DNA of 60,048 nt from CADEEV01 sp032127875 (GCA_032127875.1 JAQBHI010000109.1:1-60048), one strand, 5' to 3'; positions 41,534 to 51,261 are shown, numbered from the stretch's first letter. Notes: generated by a model not told the origin, from the letters alone. Program-made: numbers and translations.

Positions 41534-43366
41534 TCAGCGCTCCACGGTCAGGCTGATGAGGCGGGAACCCGCGAGGGCGTAGTCGGTCGCGACGTCGGCG
41601 TCCCAGACCGCGGCCATCCGCAGCGGTACGACGCCGGGCTCGCTGCTGCCGAGCACCGACAGCACCGAAGGCGGCAGCGACTGCATGTACTCACCGCCCA
41701 CGATCGCGCCGTCGTCGCGATGCATCAGGCGAGCGTAGAGGTGATTGTTCCGGCGCAGGCTGTTGATGGCCCGTACCAGCTGGTCGAGGTCGCGCGGTAC
41801 GAAAGGTTGACGCATCTCGCGCTGTTCCATGCTCGTGATCGCGTTCGAGTCGGAGACGAGCAGCGAGTAGCTGCCCGCGGGGGCGTTCGCCGGGATCGTC
41901 ATCGGGATCGTCTCGATGCGTGCCTCGCCGCGATGGGTCCGCAGCGCGACCTTGAGCGGCAGCGTGGCGCCGGTCCGGACCGGCCCCGTCCTCTCGATCC
42001 AGGCCCGCTGGATGGAGGCGCTCTGAACCGTCTCGAGAGAGGAGGCTTCGATTTTCATGCCAACCACGCTGACCGGTTCGAAATCATTCGACATCAGGTA
42101 GGCGAGCGGAGCCGCGACCAGCGCCGCCGCCTGCCCCGCCGGCTGGTCCTGCGTGAAGAGGTCGTCGAGACGCACCTCGCGGGATCCTGAAAGCTGCAGC
42201 GTGGCGCGCACGCGAATCGTGGAGGTGCCGTAGGCGCGCTCGCTGCCCTGGAGCGCCGAGAGCACGGAGACGTAGGCAAGCACCGGCGAGAGCAGTTCGT
42301 CCTCGACCACGCGGAAGCTGAAGCTGCGTGCCTGGCCGCGGCTCGTGGCCAGGCGAACCTCGACTGGGATCATGCGCGGCGGCAGGCCGAGCTTGCCCGA
42401 GATCGCCGCCGAACGATCCTGGTCCATGGTTCCCACCGGCTCCATCGACGCCGTGATCTTGAAGGAGGAGTACAGGCTGGGGAAAACCGAATACACGTAG
42501 GCCTTCGTCATGGGGAACTGGGTGGGCCCGAGATTGTAGAAGGGATGGCCGAAGGCGTAGACGCGATCGCCGTCGATGTACGTCACGGTGCCGGTGGCCG
42601 AAAGGTTGAAGTCGCCGTCGACCAGCGAGACGCCCACTGCCGATCCGGGCTCGAGTGGCGGCGAGGGCGCCGGCGGAAGCTGGCTGCGCGAGGCGCCCGC
42701 GATGGGGGTGAAGCCGATTCCAGCGAAGAGGCTCTTCGCCCACTCGAACACGCCGGGCTCGTAGCCGGAGAAGACCAGCGGGAGCGAGAGCGGCGAAAGC
42801 GAGGCGCCCGCGAGGCCTGCGGGCAGCCCCGGCCCGGACAACAAGGCCGGGGCCGCCGCAACGGCTCGCAGCGGCCGCTGCAGCGCCGCTACGAAGGCCG
42901 CGCGGTCGAGAGGGAAGGCCGGGCCGCCCGGCCCAAGCCTGGCGGCAAAGCGAGCCGCGGCGGGGCGGGGCGCCTGCGTCTGGGTCTTGGAGATCATGTC
43001 GCCGATCGGCGTGATGCCGCCGATCGTCTCCTTCGCGAACGGAAAGCTGTAGGAAATCGCGCCCACCAGCTTGCCGTCGATGAAGACAGGACTGCCGCTC
43101 ATGCCGGCGATCACGCCGGTCTTGGCGAGCGGGCCGCCCTCGAAGCGGGCCAGGATCACGCTGGCGCCGGGACCCAGGACGTTTTCGAGCACGCCCAGGA
43201 TCGCGACTTCGAACTCTTCGATGCGGGTGCCCTCGAAGACGGTTCGCCCGATGCCCTTTTGCCCCGGTTGCACTTGAGAGAGCGGCATCAGCTCGGCCGA
43301 GAGAGCGGGGTAGGCCAGGAACAAAGGCGCGCCGAGGCAGGCGAGCCGCATCAATCGCTTGAACAT
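41534..43366 (-). CDS. Exported SpoIVB-like (S55) serine peptidase-domain protein
   Basis: The 610-residue protein has a signal peptide (LACLGAPLFLAYPALSA). An S55-like block at about residues 36-125 contains GVIAGMSGSPVFIDGKLVGA with Ser90. A second block at about 240-330 contains GTVTYIDGDRVYAFGHPFYN with His274 and DQDRSAAISGKLG. In SpoIVB as I recall it, the His-containing half precedes the Ser-containing half, so the order here is reversed. The C-terminal 250 residues are beta-rich and unassigned. Such proteins occur in acidobacteria and deltaproteobacteria; their substrate is unknown. It heads the operon with the beta-propeller and GT9 genes. Confidence 0.8.
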   Translation of the reverse strand: MFKRLMRLACLGAPLFLAYPALSAELMPLSQVQPGQKGIGRTVFEGTRIEEFEVAILGVLENVLGPGASVILARFEGGPLAKTGVIAGMSGSPVFIDGKLVGAISYSFPFAKETIGGITPIGDMISKTQTQAPRPAAARFAARLGPGGPAFPLDRAAFVAALQRPLRAVAAAPALLSGPGLPAGLAGASLSPLSLPLVFSGYEPGVFEWAKSLFAGIGFTPIAGASRSQLPPAPSPPLEPGSAVGVSLVDGDFNLSATGTVTYIDGDRVYAFGHPFYNLGPTQFPMTKAYVYSVFPSLYSSFKITASMEPVGTMDQDRSAAISGKLGLPPRMIPVEVRLATSRGQARSFSFRVVEDELLSPVLAYVSVLSALQGSERAYGTSTIRVRATLQLSGSREVRLDDLFTQDQPAGQAAALVAAPLAYLMSNDFEPVSVVGMKIEASSLETVQSASIQRAWIERTGPVRTGATLPLKVALRTHRGEARIETIPMTIPANAPAGSYSLLVSDSNAITSMEQREMRQPFVPRDLDQLVRAINSLRRNNHLYARLMHRDDGAIVGGEYMQSLPPSVLSVLGSSEPGVVPLRMAAVWDADVATDYALAGSRLISLTVER

Positions 43367-43375
43367 CTCCCTTCG

Positions 43376-43440
43376 ATCTTATGGGGCGCGCCCTGATGCG
43401 TCAACGCGGCTTGACGCGCTGACAACCAGCCTCGTAACAT
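43376..43440. promoter_or_regulatory. Back-to-back symmetrical divergent promoters
   Basis: Minus strand: TTGACG (43404-43399), 17-bp spacer, TAAGAT (43381-43376), 9 nt to the S55-like ATG at 43366. Plus strand: TTGACG (43411-43416), 18-bp spacer, TAACAT (43435-43440), 9 nt to the ATG at 43450. The two -35 boxes form the inverted repeat GCGTCAA-N6-TTGACGC (43398-43417). Both transcripts would have leaders of about 3 nt. Confidence 0.65.
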
Positions 43441-43449
43441 CGCGCGCTC

Positions 43450-43830
43450 ATGCCGTCGCGACCTTCCGCCGCTCTTCCCGCCTGCATTCTCGGCTGGCTC
43501 GTGCCCGGTGCAGGCCACATGTTCCTGGGCCGGGTGGGCAAGGGGCTGTTTTTCCTGGCCGCGATCGGCGCGCTGTTCGTCCTGGGTGTCGCGATGGACG
43601 CGCGGCTTCAGATGTACCTCGGTCTCGACGACCCGCTGTCGTTTCTGCGCAGCCTCGCGCAGATGGCGATCGGGACGCCGTACTTCGTGGCCAGGGGCCT
43701 GGGTTTCGAGGCCGGCATCGTGAAGGCCGTGACGCACGAGTACGGCAACACCTTCACCGAGGTCGGCGGGCTGCTGAACATCCTGGTGATGCTCGACGCC
43801 CACGACATCGCGGTGGGACGCAAGCCGTGA
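43450..43830 (+). CDS. Small membrane protein, DUF6677-like
   Basis: The 126-residue protein begins with CILGWLVPGAGHMFLGRVGKG, the 'GW-x-PG-x-GH' N-terminal motif of DUF6677/TM2-like small membrane proteins, followed by a strong hydrophobic helix (LFFLAAIGALFVLGVAM). The remainder is amphipathic, with RSLAQMAIGTPYFVARGLGF. Function is unknown. It is the first gene of a plus-strand cluster of three small membrane proteins; its stop overlaps the next GTG. Its promoter is the mirror image of the S55-like gene's promoter. Confidence 0.6.
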   Translation: MPSRPSAALPACILGWLVPGAGHMFLGRVGKGLFFLAAIGALFVLGVAMDARLQMYLGLDDPLSFLRSLAQMAIGTPYFVARGLGFEAGIVKAVTHEYGNTFTEVGGLLNILVMLDAHDIAVGRKP

Positions 43831-44003
43831 TCGGGAGCCACGCGCTGATCCTGCTGGTCTTCTCCGCGCTGGTCGCTTCGGTTTTTGCGGCGCTGCTGCG
43901 CGACGATCGGCGCAGCCAACTCCGCTTCGGGCTTGGAGTCTTCGGCGCATTCGTGCTTGCGACAATCGCGGCGGGCTGGCTGATGTATCCCTTTCCGAAC
44001 TAG
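43827..44003 (+). CDS. 58-residue two-helix membrane protein
   Basis: This small gene starts at a GTG overlapping the preceding TGA (GTGA). The product has two hydrophobic helices, HALILLVFSALVASVFAALL and FGLGVFGAFVLATIAAGWLM, joined by the charged loop RDDRRSQLR. The length, coupling and hydrophobicity argue that it is real. I do not recognise a named family. It is 1 nt from the following VanZ-like gene, so the three proteins may form one membrane assembly (inference). Confidence 0.6.
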   Translation: MIGSHALILLVFSALVASVFAALLRDDRRSQLRFGLGVFGAFVLATIAAGWLMYPFPN

Positions 44004-44004
44004 C

Positions 44005-44388
44005 TTGGCGCACGCTCTCGGGCTGTGGGGGCCGGTCGCCGTCTGGCTGGCGGTCAGCTTCGCGGCATCGGCCCGGTCGGATGTCGGCAGCCTGGGACGC
44101 ATCCCGGACTGGGTCACCCACGGGGCCGAATACTTCGTGTTGGGAACGCTGCTGTGCCGTGCGCTCGCTGGCGGGTTCGGCCAGCGTCTTTCGGTGGCGG
44201 CATCCCTGCTCGTGATGGCACTGGGCGCCTCTTGGGGTGTCTCCGACGAATGGCACCAGTCTTTCGTGCCCGGCAGAGATGCCTCGGCCGCGGACACACT
44301 GAAGGACCTTGGCGGTTGCCTGCTTTCGGTCCTCGCGTGGCGCGCGTTGACAACCTCCGGCGCCCGGCGCGAGAGTGAGGCCCCATGA
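44005..44388 (+). CDS. VanZ-like family membrane protein
   Basis: The 127-residue protein starts at TTG 44005. The C-terminal half carries the VanZ signature SWGVSDEWHQSFVPGRDASAADTLKD, quoted here in two parts: GVSDEWHQSFVPGRDAS and ADTLKDLGG. It has about four hydrophobic segments. VanZ confers low-level teicoplanin resistance in enterococci, but chromosomal VanZ-like proteins are common and their role is unknown. Its stop overlaps the start of the dehydrogenase gene as ATGA. Confidence 0.78.
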   Translation: MAHALGLWGPVAVWLAVSFAASARSDVGSLGRIPDWVTHGAEYFVLGTLLCRALAGGFGQRLSVAASLLVMALGASWGVSDEWHQSFVPGRDASAADTLKDLGGCLLSVLAWRALTTSGARRESEAP

Positions 44389-45437
44389 GCTTGCGGATCG
44401 CGGTCATCGCGGGGGACGGCATCGGCGTCGAGGTGATCCGGGAAGCGAGCCGAGTCCTCACGGCCGTCGCGGCGGCGTCGGGACGCGCCATTGCACTCAC
44501 GGAGTTCCCGTGGGGCGCCGAGCACTACTTGAAGACCGGAGAGACGCTGCCGCAGGGCGCGCTCGTGATGCTGCAGGAGCACTTCGACGCGATCCTGCTC
44601 GGCGCCCTGGGGGATCCGCGGGTTCCCGACAACCGCCACGCGGCCGAGATCCTGCTGGGCCTGCGTTTCCAACTGGACCTGTACGTGAACTACCGGCCCG
44701 TGAAGCTGTTCCACGAGCGGCTGTGCCCGCTGAAGGGCGCCGCGCCGGCCGAGCTGGACTTCGTGGTGTTCCGCGAGAACACCGAAGGCCTGTACGTGAT
44801 GATGGGCGGCAACTTCAAGAAGGACACCGCCGACGAGGTCGCGACCGACGTGGATCTCAACACGCGCAAGGGCGTCGAACGCATCATCCGCCACGCCTTC
44901 GAGTTCGCGAAGAGCGCGGGGCGGACCCGCGTTGCGATGTCGGACAAGTCCAACGTGCTGATCCACGCCCACGACCTGTGGCAGCGGGTCTTCCGTGCCG
45001 TCGGCGCCGAGTACCCTGGCATCGAGGCGCGCCACCTCTACGTGGACAACCTGGCGCTTCAACTGATCCGCGAGCCGAAGCAGTTTCAGGTGATCGTCAC
45101 CTCGAACATGTTCGGCGACATCCTGACTGACCTGGCGGCCGGGCTCCAAGGCGGTCTGGGCATGGCCGCCTCGGGCAACCTCCATCCTGGCAAGCTGAGC
45201 CTGTTCGAGCCGGTCCACGGCTCCTCGCCGCCGCTCGCCGGCAAGAACGTAGCGAACCCGATGGGGGCGATTTTGAGCGCAGCCCTGATGCTCGAACACC
45301 TGGGCTGGGCCGGGGAATCGCGCCGGATCGAGGACGCCGTGCGCTGGGCCGTCGAGCGGGAGAAGACGACGGTCGACGTCGGCGGGCGCCTCGGCACCCG
45401 CGAGGTCGGGGAAGTCATCCTGGGCCGGCTCCGATAG
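44385..45437 (+). CDS. Isocitrate/isopropylmalate dehydrogenase family protein
   Basis: The 350-residue beta-decarboxylating dehydrogenase has IAVIAGDGIGVEVIREASRV at the N-terminus, the substrate-site helix AEILLGLRFQLDLYVNYRP, the catalytic ENTEGLY region, and the metal/NAD segment SNMFGDILTDLAAGLQGGLG with HGSSPPLAGKNVANP. The substrate-site helix is not a standard LeuB or Icd sequence, so 3-isopropylmalate, isocitrate, homoisocitrate or tartrate are all possible. It lies 12 nt before a one-chain dehydratase of the aconitase superfamily, so the two probably catalyse consecutive steps on the same 2-hydroxyacid. Confidence 0.82.
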   Translation: MSLRIAVIAGDGIGVEVIREASRVLTAVAAASGRAIALTEFPWGAEHYLKTGETLPQGALVMLQEHFDAILLGALGDPRVPDNRHAAEILLGLRFQLDLYVNYRPVKLFHERLCPLKGAAPAELDFVVFRENTEGLYVMMGGNFKKDTADEVATDVDLNTRKGVERIIRHAFEFAKSAGRTRVAMSDKSNVLIHAHDLWQRVFRAVGAEYPGIEARHLYVDNLALQLIREPKQFQVIVTSNMFGDILTDLAAGLQGGLGMAASGNLHPGKLSLFEPVHGSSPPLAGKNVANPMGAILSAALMLEHLGWAGESRRIEDAVRWAVEREKTTVDVGGRLGTREVGEVILGRLR

Positions 45438-45449
45438 ACTGGAAGCTTG

Positions 45450-47435
<1,986 letters not shown>

Positions 47436-47438
47436 CGA

Positions 47439-47459
47439 GCGTGGTGACGGGGGCCACGC
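47439..47459 (+). terminator. Candidate hairpin after the dehydratase gene
   Basis: GCGTGG (47439-47444) and CCACGC (47454-47459) form a 6-bp stem with a 9-nt loop, 4 nt after the stop codon, in the 82-nt gap before the convergent carbonic anhydrase gene. A second imperfect hairpin (TCCCG...CGGGA) follows. No U-run is present. Confidence 0.35.
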
Positions 47460-47517
47460 CGATCCCGGAGCGGGCTCGGGACCGGCTCAGTGCAACGGCG
47501 CTACGCGGAGGCTCTTC

Positions 47518-48006
47518 TCAGGCGACCTTCCGTAGTCTCCCCGTCTTCACGTCATAGACGAACCCGCTCACCGGGAGCTCCGGGAGAAGGAGGGGGGAGC
47601 GACGGATCGCCTCCACGTCGTCCCGGACGCTTTGGTCCAGGTCGGAAAACGCCAGGAACTGCGTGGTCGTCTGCTGGCCCAGGCCGTCGCGGAGCTTCGC
47701 GCGCAGCTGTTCGTCCGTGAATGTGAGCATGCCGCAGTCAGTGTGATGGACGACCACCACCTCGCGGGTGCCGAGGAGCTGTTGCGATATGACGAGGGAA
47801 CGCAGGGCGTCGGCGGCCCGCCCGCCCGCATTGCGGATCACGTGGGCGTCGCCCTCCTCCAGTCCCAGGACGCGGGCCGGGTCAAGACGCGCGTCCATGC
47901 ACGCCACCACCGCCACCTGGCGCGCGGGCGGCAGAGGCAGGTGACCTTTTGTGAACGTCCCCACGTAGCGTTCGTTGGCCTTCAGGAACTCCGGTACTAC
48001 TGACAT
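47518..48006 (-). CDS. Beta-class carbonic anhydrase
   Basis: The 162-residue protein starts MSVVPEFLKANERYVGTF. It has the beta-CA zinc ligands and dyad: Cys/Asp/Arg in VVACMDARLDP, His and Cys in VVVHHTDCGML, and the conserved HVIRNAGGRA. It interconverts CO2 and bicarbonate. Its position beside cbbR and the RuBisCO operon suggests a role in supplying CO2 to carbon fixation, although it is transcribed away from that operon and separated from cbbR by a terminator. There is no signal peptide, so it is cytoplasmic. Confidence 0.9.
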   Translation of the reverse strand: MSVVPEFLKANERYVGTFTKGHLPLPPARQVAVVACMDARLDPARVLGLEEGDAHVIRNAGGRAADALRSLVISQQLLGTREVVVVHHTDCGMLTFTDEQLRAKLRDGLGQQTTTQFLAFSDLDQSVRDDVEAIRRSPLLLPELPVSGFVYDVKTGRLRKVA

Positions 48007-48066
48007 GGCTGCTCCTCGCCCCCTCAAAAAGGCTCCGTCGTTCCGCGGCGGCGCTTGCAGGAGCGA

Positions 48067-48106
48067 GAAAAGAAAAGACCCGCTTCGGCATCGCCGTCGC
48101 GGGTCT
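48067..48106 (-). terminator. Intrinsic terminator of cbbR
   Basis: On the minus strand the perfect 8-bp arms AGACCCGC (48106-48099) and GCGGGTCT (48083-48076) are followed directly by TTTTCTTTTCT. This is the clearest Rho-independent terminator in the window, about 100 nt after the cbbR stop. The remaining 198-nt gap to the carbonic anhydrase start contains GAGGAG just before that ATG and no clear promoter. Confidence 0.85.
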
Positions 48107-48204
48107 CCGGAGCGTCTGACGAACGGCCCTAGGTGGCCGTCAGGCCACGAGCGCTCCCTCCCCGCGCGAGCGGGGACAACAGCCAAGAGCCTTCCGATAC
48201 ACCC

Positions 48205-49206
48205 TCATCTCCCAGTTCTTGTATCTCCTCGTCGACTCCGGGTCAAGCCCGTCATCGGGGCGGACGCCGGCCTCCGATTGCCGGCTGGCGCCAAAGGCGG
48301 ACGCTGGGCGGGACCGAGCACGCTCGCGGCCGAGCTCAGCAGAAATGCCTTGAAGGCGATCGCTGCCCGGCTGAGACGCTGCTTCTCTCGGTGCACGATG
48401 TACCACTGGCGGCGCAGCGGCAGGCCCTGAACGTCGAGAACCGCCAGGCGTCCGAGGGCCAGCTCCATCCGGATCGCGTGGCGCGACAGAAGAGCGATGC
48501 CGAGCCCGGCGGCCACGGCCTCCTTCACCGCGCTGGTGTCGCCCAGCTCTAGACCCACTGGCGCCGCGATTCCGCGCTGACGCAGAAACTCCTCGGCGTT
48601 GAGACGAGTGCCGGAGCCGGCCTCGCGGAAGATGAACGGCTCCCCGGCCAGCCGACTGGCCCTGATCGCCCTGGCCTTCGCCAGGGGGTGGGCGGGGCCG
48701 GCAACCAGGACCAGGTGGTCGGGGAGAAACGGCTCGGCCTCGTGGGGAATCTGTTCCGGGACGCGTCCCATGACGACGAGGTCGACTTCCCGCCGCAGCA
48801 GGCGCTCCTGACAGATCTCCCGGTTGCCGACCTCGAGACTGATGCTGATGCCGGGGTGTCGCTCTCGAAACGCCCCGAGCAGGGGTGGCAGCACGTAGGC
48901 TCCCGCGGTGCTGACCGAGGCGACAGCGACGCGCCCGCGCTTGAGTCCCTCGAACTCCTCCATGGCGAGACGTGCTTCGTCGACGAGCGTGCAGGCTTTT
49001 TCGGCGTAACCGAGCAACTCGGCTCCCGCCTCGGTCAGGCGGATCGCTCGTCCGATTCGCTCGAAGAAGACGCCGCCGAGATGGCGTTCGAGCTCCCGCA
49101 CCTGCGCGGAGACGGCGGGCTGGGTCAGGCGAAGTTCCTCGGCCGCCCGCGAGTAGCTGAGGTGACGGGCGACGACCATGAAGATCCGAAGCTGGTGCAG
49201 TGTCAC
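48205..49206 (-). CDS. cbbR: LysR-type regulator of the Calvin-cycle operon, CbbR
   Basis: The 333-residue protein starts at GTG 49206 (MTLHQLRIFMVVARHLSYSR). The winged-helix domain includes AAEELRLTQPAVSAQVRELE, followed by a linker helix and the periplasmic-binding-like effector domain (EVDLVVMGRVPEQI, AGLGIALLSRHAI). CbbR activates cbb operons and often senses phosphorylated intermediates or NADPH. The divergent position 145 nt from cbbL is the classical arrangement. The N-terminus fits CbbR/RbcR sequences well. A -10 TATGCT ends 8 nt before the GTG, and a palindrome lies in the promoter spacer, suggesting autoregulation. Confidence 0.9.
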   Translation of the reverse strand: MTLHQLRIFMVVARHLSYSRAAEELRLTQPAVSAQVRELERHLGGVFFERIGRAIRLTEAGAELLGYAEKACTLVDEARLAMEEFEGLKRGRVAVASVSTAGAYVLPPLLGAFRERHPGISISLEVGNREICQERLLRREVDLVVMGRVPEQIPHEAEPFLPDHLVLVAGPAHPLAKARAIRASRLAGEPFIFREAGSGTRLNAEEFLRQRGIAAPVGLELGDTSAVKEAVAAGLGIALLSRHAIRMELALGRLAVLDVQGLPLRRQWYIVHREKQRLSRAAIAFKAFLLSSAASVLGPAQRPPLAPAGNRRPASAPMTGLTRSRRGDTRTGR

Positions 49207-49214
49207 CCGGGTCA

Positions 49215-49257
49215 AGCATAAGCTTTCTATATAGAAATCCAAAAGTTATCTATTGGA
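49215..49257. promoter_or_regulatory. cbbR promoter with candidate CbbR binding sites
   Basis: On the minus strand TTTGGA (49243-49238), a 17-bp spacer and TATGCT (49220-49215) precede the cbbR GTG at 49206 by 8 nt. The perfect palindrome TTTCTATATAGAAA (49224-49237) fills the spacer. A second inverted repeat, TCCAA-N10-TTGGA (49238-49257), adjoins it on the cbbL side. This AT-rich island in GC-rich DNA is the likely CbbR target. The cbbL promoter itself is not obvious in the remaining gap to 49351, apart from GGAGAG before the GTG. Confidence 0.6.
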
Positions 49258-49351
49258 CTTTATGGAGCTCCGGGCCGAAAGTAGGGCCTGCGGCACGACT
49301 GGCGTCGCCAGCGCGGATTGCAAGGGCCGGTCGCGAGGACGGAGAGAAGCA

Positions 49352-50815
49352 GTGGACCAAACGCAGAAGATCGCCGGTGGAAAAGCGGAAGAGCGCTACA
49401 AGGCAGGGGTGCTTCCCTACGCCAAGATGGGCTACTGGGAGCCGGACTACGTCCCGAAAGACACGGATCTTCTCGCGCTCTTCCGCGTCACGCCACAGGA
49501 GGGCGTGGACCCGATCGAGGCGTCGGCGGCGGTGGCCGGTGAGTCCTCCACGGCCACCTGGACGGTGGTGTGGACCGATCGCCTGACCGCCTCCGAGGGC
49601 TATCGGGCCAAAGCCTACAAGGTCGAGCCGGTCCCGGGCAGCCCCGGGCAGTACTTCGCATACATCGCATACGACATCGATCTCTTCGAGGAGGGCTCGA
49701 TCGCAAACCTGACGGCATCGATCATCGGCAACGTCTTCGGCTTCAAGGCCTTGAAGGCCCTGCGCCTCGAGGACATGCGGATCCCGGTCGCGTACTTGAA
49801 GACCTATCAGGGGCCGGCGACGGGCGTCATCGTCGAGCGCGAGCGGCTCGACAAATTCGGGCGACCGCTGCTGGGAGCCACCGTCAAGCCCAAGCTCGGT
49901 CTCTCGGGGAAGAACTACGGCCGCGTGGTCTACGAGGCGCTCAAGGGAGGCCTCGACTTCACCAAGGACGACGAGAACATCAACTCCCAGCCCTTCATGC
50001 GCTGGCGGGATCGTTTCCTCTACGTGATGGAAGGCGTCAACCGCGCCTCGGCCTCGACGGGTGAGGTCAAGGGGCACTACCTGAACGTCACGGCCGCCAC
50101 GATGGAAGAGATGTACGAGCGCGCCGAATTCGCGAAGGAACTCGGCAGTATCATCGTCATGATCGACCTGGTGATCGGCTACACGGCCATCCAGAGCATG
50201 GCCAAGTGGGCGCGCCGAAACGACATGATCCTGCACCTGCACCGAGCCGGGAACTCGACCTATTCGCGACAGAAGAATCACGGCATGAACTTCCGCGTCA
50301 TCTGCAAATGGATGCGCATGGCGGGCGTCGATCACATTCATGCTGGGACCGTCGTGGGCAAGCTCGAAGGCGACCCGTTGATGATTCGCGGCTTCTACGA
50401 TACGCTGCTCGAGCCTCGGACGCCGGTGAAGCTGGAGAATGGTCTGTTCTTCGAGCAGGACTGGATCTCCACGCGCAAGGTCATGCCCGTGGCCTCAGGC
50501 GGCATCCACGCCGGCCAGATGCATCAGCTCCTCCACTACCTCGGCGAGGACGTCGTGTTGCAGTTCGGCGGCGGCACGATCGGCCACCCGGGCGGAATTC
50601 AGGCCGGCGCTATCGCCAACCGCGTTGCCCTCGAAGCCATGGTCCTGGCTCGGAACGAGGGTCGCGACTACTTTCATGAAGGACCCGAGATCCTGAAGCA
50701 AGCGGCCAAGGGATGCGCGCCGCTGCGAGCGGCGCTGGAGACCTGGGGCGAGATCACGTTCAACTACGAATCCACCGACACGGCCGACTTCGTGCCGATG
50801 TCTACCCCGATGTGA
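49352..50815 (+). CDS. cbbL: Form IC RuBisCO large subunit
   Basis: The 487-residue protein starts at GTG 49352 behind GGAGAG. It has the red-type features GESSTATWTVVWTDRLTA, the catalytic KPKLGLSGKNYG, the carbamylated Lys205 in GGLDFTKDDENIN (spinach 201), His297 (spinach 294), His in HIHAGTVVGKLEGDP and GGGTIGHPGGIQAG. It fixes CO2 onto ribulose 1,5-bisphosphate. One oddity is HLHRAGNSTYSRQKNHG: residue 301 (spinach 298), which I know as His in large subunits, is Asn here. The length and all other catalytic residues are normal. It is followed 8 nt later by cbbS. Confidence 0.98.
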   Translation: MDQTQKIAGGKAEERYKAGVLPYAKMGYWEPDYVPKDTDLLALFRVTPQEGVDPIEASAAVAGESSTATWTVVWTDRLTASEGYRAKAYKVEPVPGSPGQYFAYIAYDIDLFEEGSIANLTASIIGNVFGFKALKALRLEDMRIPVAYLKTYQGPATGVIVERERLDKFGRPLLGATVKPKLGLSGKNYGRVVYEALKGGLDFTKDDENINSQPFMRWRDRFLYVMEGVNRASASTGEVKGHYLNVTAATMEEMYERAEFAKELGSIIVMIDLVIGYTAIQSMAKWARRNDMILHLHRAGNSTYSRQKNHGMNFRVICKWMRMAGVDHIHAGTVVGKLEGDPLMIRGFYDTLLEPRTPVKLENGLFFEQDWISTRKVMPVASGGIHAGQMHQLLHYLGEDVVLQFGGGTIGHPGGIQAGAIANRVALEAMVLARNEGRDYFHEGPEILKQAAKGCAPLRAALETWGEITFNYESTDTADFVPMSTPM

Positions 50816-50823
50816 GGGAGACG

Positions 50824-51261
50824 ATGCGGATCACTCAAGGCACCTTTTCGTTCTTGCCCGACCTCACGGACGAGCAGATTCGCAAACAGGTGGAGTACTG
50901 CCTTCGGCAGGGTTTTCCCGTGAACGTCGAATTCACCGACGATCCCCATCCGCGAAACAGCTACTGGGAAATGTGGGACCTGCCGATGTTCGACCTCCAG
51001 GACCCCGCGGCGATCCTGCTCGAGATCAACGCGTGCCGGAAGGCGTACCCGAACCACTACATCAAGGTGAACGGCTACAACACCACCAAGGGCCGTGAGA
51101 GCGTGGCGCTTTCCTTCATCGTCAACCGGCCGCAGAGCGAGCCCGGCTTCCGGCTCGACCGGCAGGAAGTCCGCGGACGCACCATCAACTATGCGCTCCA
51201 CAGCTACGCCACCGAAAAGCCGGAAGGCGAGCGCTACAAGCCCAGGGGCCGTGTCGACTGA
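50824..51261 (+). CDS. cbbS: RuBisCO small subunit
   Basis: The 145-residue protein begins MRITQGTFSFLPDLTDEQIRK, typical of red-type small subunits, and contains VNVEFTDDPHPRNSYWEMW, LPMFDLQDPA and YIKVNGYNTTKGRESVALSF. The extended C-terminus (RTINYALHSYATEKPEGERY) is the beta-hairpin extension of form IC/ID enzymes that lines the central solvent channel. It completes the L8S8 holoenzyme. The cbbX start lies 11 nt inside its end. Confidence 0.97.
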   Translation: MRITQGTFSFLPDLTDEQIRKQVEYCLRQGFPVNVEFTDDPHPRNSYWEMWDLPMFDLQDPAAILLEINACRKAYPNHYIKVNGYNTTKGRESVALSFIVNRPQSEPGFRLDRQEVRGRTINYALHSYATEKPEGERYKPRGRVD

